A stretch of 64,000 nucleotides of DNA from Candidatus Eiseniibacteriota bacterium (GTDB taxonomy: Bacteria; Eisenbacteria; RBG-16-71-46; CAIMUX01; WJJG01), in assembly GCA_023129715.1 (NCBI GenBank), contig JAGMBO010000045.1:62001-126000 (forward strand), given 5' to 3'. Position numbers and translations under genes: made by a program. Below are positions 60,455 through 64,000 of this stretch, in pieces. Positions within the stretch are counted from its first letter, which is position 1. Every line of letters starts with the position of its first letter. The notes beneath the pieces were generated by a model, which saw nothing but the letters and a program-made list of their open reading frames with translations, did not search any database and was not told the DNA's origin.

Positions 60455-60565
60455 TGATCGGAAGTCTGAGCAGGGACCAGCCGCCAGGCGACCACCACGC
60501 CCCGCCCAGCGTAGATGACTCCACCGTGGAACCGCAATTACGGCTCCCGCTGCCACCTATTCCCG

Positions 60566-60574
60566 TGCTACAAT
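60566..60574 (+). promoter_or_regulatory. Extended -10 promoter for the C25-like peptidase
   Basis: TGCTACAAT is a good extended -10 about 115 bases before ATG 60690. No clear -35 is visible. Confidence 0.4.
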
Positions 60575-60689
60575 GTTTCACGTGCGGTCTGCTCGGGCAG
60601 CACCGGTGACTCCTCACCGCGCTGTGCATCCGGGGGTCAGGAGGAACGACGCGCCCCAGGACTCCCCATCACACCCAAGGAGGATGGCA

Positions 60690-62447
60690 ATGAAACCCAC
60701 CCGCCTGGTCTCACGGATTACCGTTGCCCTCGTCTTCTGCGCCCTCTTCGCCTCTGCGGAGGGGTTGCTGAACAGCGATGTCAGCGCCGCTCCATCGGCC
60801 CTCACGGCCCGAGATCATTTCGCCTATGCCGTGGTGATCAAACAGTCAACCTATGATGATCCCGCCTGGCAGGCGGTAGCGGATGCCCTTCTGGCGCGCT
60901 ATCAAGGCCAGCTCTTTATCTGGGACACGGCCCTCAACGACGTCCAGGAGGATATGGGGGCCTATGAGCCGACGCATATCGGTTTCGTCTGTGAGCACAC
61001 TACCGTCTCGCAGAGCTTCGTCCAGTACACTCTCTGGCCCTTCACTCGCCATCTGGACGAGGATATCTACTGCGATGCCATCTGGGGGATTCTCACGGGT
61101 TATGATGCAGAGGACGCGCTCAATCTCGCAACCGGTCCCGAGGGCTTCGAGGTGAAGACAGTCCTTGGCGGCACGACCTCATGTGACTTGGCCTACTACA
61201 CGCAGGGCATCAGCACCAGCGAGGCGACCTACAACAGGTACTACGTGAAACACCCCGATTCCCTCGGCACGACCACCTTTGATGACGGTCCGACCGACAG
61301 AACCGAATGGCTTGTCACCATGATCAATGAGGGTATTGACATCTTTGATTACGACCCCGTCGATATCATGTACACCAGCGGCCATGGCAACTACAATAAC
61401 TGGCAACTGCACTACCCGTCGCCGGACCTTGAAGGGTTCTTCCGCTCCAGCGCCGGGCAGGTCTATGGAGCCCCGCACTCGGGACCGGACATCAACATAA
61501 ACTCCACTAATCCGAAGATCTACTTTGGCCTGGGGAACTGCTACATCGGCAAGATCCTGGGCAGCGGAAGCATGGCCCCTTCCTGGATCCACACCGGTGG
61601 GGCACATCAGTATACGGGATACGTGATTGCCGAGGGGTCCACCTCTTACCAGCATGGTGCAACCAAGGCCTATTTCTATAAGGCCGGCCGGCAGTTCACC
61701 TGGGCGGAGGCCTTCTACCTCGGCAACCAGGCACTGCGGTTCGACAAGCTGAACCTCACACCCGGCGCCAACCCTCCGGACAAGAATGGCTCGGCGCTCT
61801 ACGGCAATCCGGCGATGCAGGCCCTGATGTCACATGAAGGCGTCTACCAGGAACCCCTCTTCTCGACTGAGCTGCTCGTGACCCAGGGCAGTACCCAGGA
61901 CACGGTGACCTTCCGGATGACGATGAATCGGTCGGGCAATCCCGGCTACACGAGCAAGTGGGGAGAACGGCATCCGGCGACAATCCTCCCCTTCCGGGCG
62001 AGGAATCCGGAGGTCATTTCCACGGATGCCATGCAGGCCGTGGTCATGGATGATTTCGTCCTGTTGTATGTCTGGCACCAGGGACAGGTGTCACTGGCGG
62101 AGGGAGACACGCGGGAGGTCGTCTTCACCACTGACCGCGACCCAGCCGGCGTTGATGAGGATGCCCCAGCGGGAATGAGTGTTCCCTCCTTGATTGTGCG
62201 GCAGAATGACCCGAATCCGTTCGGTCCATCGACGCGGATCTCCTACACTCTCCCCGAGAGAACCCGCGCCTGCCTGCAGGTCTTCGACATCAGCGGCCGC
62301 CTAGTGGAATGCATCGTTGACCGCGTAGAGGATGCGGGCGAGCACTCGGTCGTTTGGGACACTGGGAATGCCCCCTCCGGCCCCTATTTCTACAAGCTCA
62401 GCGCCGGGGGGATCAGCGTCACCAAGCGCTGCGTGGCACTGAAGTGA
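60690..62447 (+). CDS. Gingipain-like C25-type cysteine peptidase with sorting domain
   Basis: This 585-residue protein has AAGGAGG six bases before ATG 60690 and a signal peptide (ISRIT-like, VALVFCALFASA). The clan CD dyad is likely His232 in YTSGHGNYNNW and Cys284 in FGLGNCYIG, as in C25 peptidases. NDVQEDMGAYEPTHIGFV is also typical. The last 90 residues are the sorting domain (NDPNPFGPSTRISYTL, FDISGRLVECI, GPYFYKL). It would be exported and act outside the cell. Its dyad resembles that of the CHAT protein at 6691. Confidence 0.85.
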   Translation: MKPTRLVSRITVALVFCALFASAEGLLNSDVSAAPSALTARDHFAYAVVIKQSTYDDPAWQAVADALLARYQGQLFIWDTALNDVQEDMGAYEPTHIGFVCEHTTVSQSFVQYTLWPFTRHLDEDIYCDAIWGILTGYDAEDALNLATGPEGFEVKTVLGGTTSCDLAYYTQGISTSEATYNRYYVKHPDSLGTTTFDDGPTDRTEWLVTMINEGIDIFDYDPVDIMYTSGHGNYNNWQLHYPSPDLEGFFRSSAGQVYGAPHSGPDININSTNPKIYFGLGNCYIGKILGSGSMAPSWIHTGGAHQYTGYVIAEGSTSYQHGATKAYFYKAGRQFTWAEAFYLGNQALRFDKLNLTPGANPPDKNGSALYGNPAMQALMSHEGVYQEPLFSTELLVTQGSTQDTVTFRMTMNRSGNPGYTSKWGERHPATILPFRARNPEVISTDAMQAVVMDDFVLLYVWHQGQVSLAEGDTREVVFTTDRDPAGVDEDAPAGMSVPSLIVRQNDPNPFGPSTRISYTLPERTRACLQVFDISGRLVECIVDRVEDAGEHSVVWDTGNAPSGPYFYKLSAGGISVTKRCVALK

Positions 62448-62589
62448 GCCGGCCCCTGGTTATGCCGGCCCCTGCTCCTGCGGCCCCTGGTCATGCGGCC
62501 CGCCGGTCTCGACAGCGTCCGCCGTCGGCAGTAGCCGACCTCGCGGCTGGCTTCCTGCCGCCACGCCAACAGCGAAGGAGATGGCAATC

Positions 62590-64000
62590 ATGCAGCACGC
62601 ATTCAAGCTGAGCGCCGCGTTCCTTGGCATCGTTCTTGGCTGCATATTTGTTCCGGCCAGCGCTACCGCGCAGTGGGTGCTGGTGGACTCGACTTCCTTC
62701 ACCGCGCTCATCGCAGCCGGAGAGGATTGCTATGTCCGCATCCCATCTTTCAGCGACTACTTCGAGGTCGTCGCGCCGCCCGAGAACCTCACCGCCGATG
62801 CCCTGACCGCTGTGAGCATCGCACCAAGCTGGCTGCAGATGGACCTGCGAGACAACTTCCGCAGACTTGACCAAGCCAAGCAGGATGTCTACGCCGACCT
62901 GATCATCAACGCGACCGCCCCGTACATCGATGAGATCTGCTTTGAGATTGCGCACATCGCTCCCCAGACACTCTCCACCTCGATGAATCCGCAGGTGCTG
63001 GTAGAGAATGTCGTATCCCTCTATGCCATTGATGCTTCCCTCGACTACGTGGACATCGTCGACTATGACACTGGCGCTGACTTCTACTCGACGACGGTAT
63101 ATCGGGTCCTGGAAGGGGAGGACGTTCTAGAATTCGAATTGCCCCGGGAGATCTACTACTGGTACGTCGTCCATCCGAAACTACACCAGGAACGGCCCGG
63201 CTACATCGACCCGAACAGCGGATTTGCCATCGATCCACCGACCGGGGTCTTCTGGCGCGACTATCTGATGAATCATAGCGATGACGGCTATCCCCTTTTG
63301 CTGGCGTGCATCGACACCTGCGACGTGCTTTGGAAGAACACGCAGAATTCGGTGGACAATGGAGCCGTAGGCGCGGTCACCCAGTGGATCAAGGATGTGA
63401 TGACCTTTACCTCCAACCCGCACCATGACCAGCCGGTGCGCATCTACACCATGCATATCGGGACGTGCAGCGTTCACTCCTATCTCACCGCTGCCGCCGG
63501 GAGGGCTGCGCTGATACCGACACTCGTGGATGTCATGTACAGCGACAACCACAAGATCAATGAGTTCTGGGAGCGGCGCTGGATTGCCTGGGAACCGGTG
63601 AACACGTTCGTGGACTACCCGGAGGGCTACGAGAACTGGGGATGGGATGTCGCGGCGGCATTCAATTGGCGCGGCGACAGCTACATCTGGGACGCCACTC
63701 CACGATACACCGAGGTGTGCACGCTGAATGTTCATGTGACGGACAGCGAGGGCCACACGGTCGACGGGGCGCGCATCAAAGTCAACAGCGAGCCATGTGT
63801 CGACTGGGGCGCAACAGCGGGATGGACGGATTGCAATGGTGACCAGCAAATCCTGCTGGGCGACAATCGAACCTTCGAGGCGCTGGTCAATAGCTCTCTT
63901 GGAAACTACCCTCCCAGTGGCATGGAGACCATCATCGTTGCCAGCGAGGCGGGTACCAGCTACGAATGGAATGTCACCCTGCCTGGCGCTGCTACAGCGA
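62590..64000 (+). CDS. Exported transglutaminase-like protein, cut by the window end
   Basis: The frame starts at ATG 62590 (AAGGAG upstream) and is open to the window end, 470 residues. A signal peptide (LSAAFLGIVLGCIFVPASATA) is followed by a region of Asp/Tyr-rich strands. A transglutaminase-like core has Cys293 in GTCSVHSYLTAAAGRAALIPTLVDV and His321 in YSDNHKINEFWERRWIAWEPVN. Such enzymes cross-link or cleave amide bonds. A carboxypeptidase-regulatory-like module (LNVHVTDSEGHTVDGARIKVN) begins near residue 379. It follows the C25 peptidase by 142 bases. Confidence 0.75.
   Translation, partial: MQHAFKLSAAFLGIVLGCIFVPASATAQWVLVDSTSFTALIAAGEDCYVRIPSFSDYFEVVAPPENLTADALTAVSIAPSWLQMDLRDNFRRLDQAKQDVYADLIINATAPYIDEICFEIAHIAPQTLSTSMNPQVLVENVVSLYAIDASLDYVDIVDYDTGADFYSTTVYRVLEGEDVLEFELPREIYYWYVVHPKLHQERPGYIDPNSGFAIDPPTGVFWRDYLMNHSDDGYPLLLACIDTCDVLWKNTQNSVDNGAVGAVTQWIKDVMTFTSNPHHDQPVRIYTMHIGTCSVHSYLTAAAGRAALIPTLVDVMYSDNHKINEFWERRWIAWEPVNTFVDYPEGYENWGWDVAAAFNWRGDSYIWDATPRYTEVCTLNVHVTDSEGHTVDGARIKVNSEPCVDWGATAGWTDCNGDQQILLGDNRTFEALVNSSLGNYPPSGMETIIVASEAGTSYEWNVTLPGAATA

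Overview
This GC-rich window comes from an uncultivated-type Gram-negative bacterium. Three exported proteins end in the FlgD-like/Por-type sorting domain (an N-x-PNPF start, an S-G-R core and a VYFYRL-like end). Two beta-helix proteins end in a WG-x-LKA-x-FR tail. There are also lipoproteins, outer-membrane barrels and a Wzi-like barrel. Together these suggest the FCB superphylum, for example an Eisenbacteria- or Krumholzibacteriota-like lineage. That placement is inference; no rRNA or tRNA gene is visible.

Layout. 1-3.6 kb: thioredoxin-reductase-like flavoprotein (cut by the window edge), isochorismatase-family hydrolase, radA, a small zinc-ribbon protein. 3.6-5.0 kb: 13-bp tandem repeats with a decayed methyltransferase fragment, then a DUF3179 gene interrupted by one in-frame TGA at an expected cysteine and followed by a SECIS-like hairpin. 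5.1-14.7 kb: a cassette bracketed by two nearly identical 28-bp direct repeats, encoding an ECF sigma factor, a membrane zf-HC2-like anti-sigma candidate, an exported TPR-CHAT protease-like protein, a small exported coiled-coil protein and a 1494-residue exported HExxH protein. 14.7-20 kb: a large ZU5-like lipoprotein, a second copy of the repeat/methyltransferase element, a TPR protein with a Cys-rich tail and a polyferredoxin. 20-24.5 kb: PhzF, a beta-helix protein with a 12-bp minisatellite, purN and two membrane-anchored unknowns. 24.6-30.5 kb: housekeeping genes yicC, gmk, rpoZ, coaBC, family-4 UDG and dnaB.

30.6-43 kb: M14 peptidase, a second beta-helix protein, a second ECF sigma operon whose anti-sigma candidate and barrel both carry glycogen-binding-like E-set domains, a lipoprotein with repeated prealbumin-like modules, another lipoprotein and two outer-membrane barrels including a Wzi-like one. 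43-55.5 kb: a tricorn-like protease, mfd, and a MoxR/DUF58/BatA-type operon. 55.7-57.9 kb: a four-gene overlapping operon (membrane protein, 71-residue protein, FmdE-domain protein, DUF364-like protein), probably linked to metal or cofactor handling. 58.4-64 kb: three exported proteins, including a C25 gingipain-like peptidase and a transglutaminase-like protein cut by the window end.

The strongest candidates for something undescribed are the possible selenocysteine-containing DUF3179 protein, the repeat-bracketed ECF/CHAT/metalloprotease-like cassette, and the minisatellite-associated methyltransferase fragment present twice.
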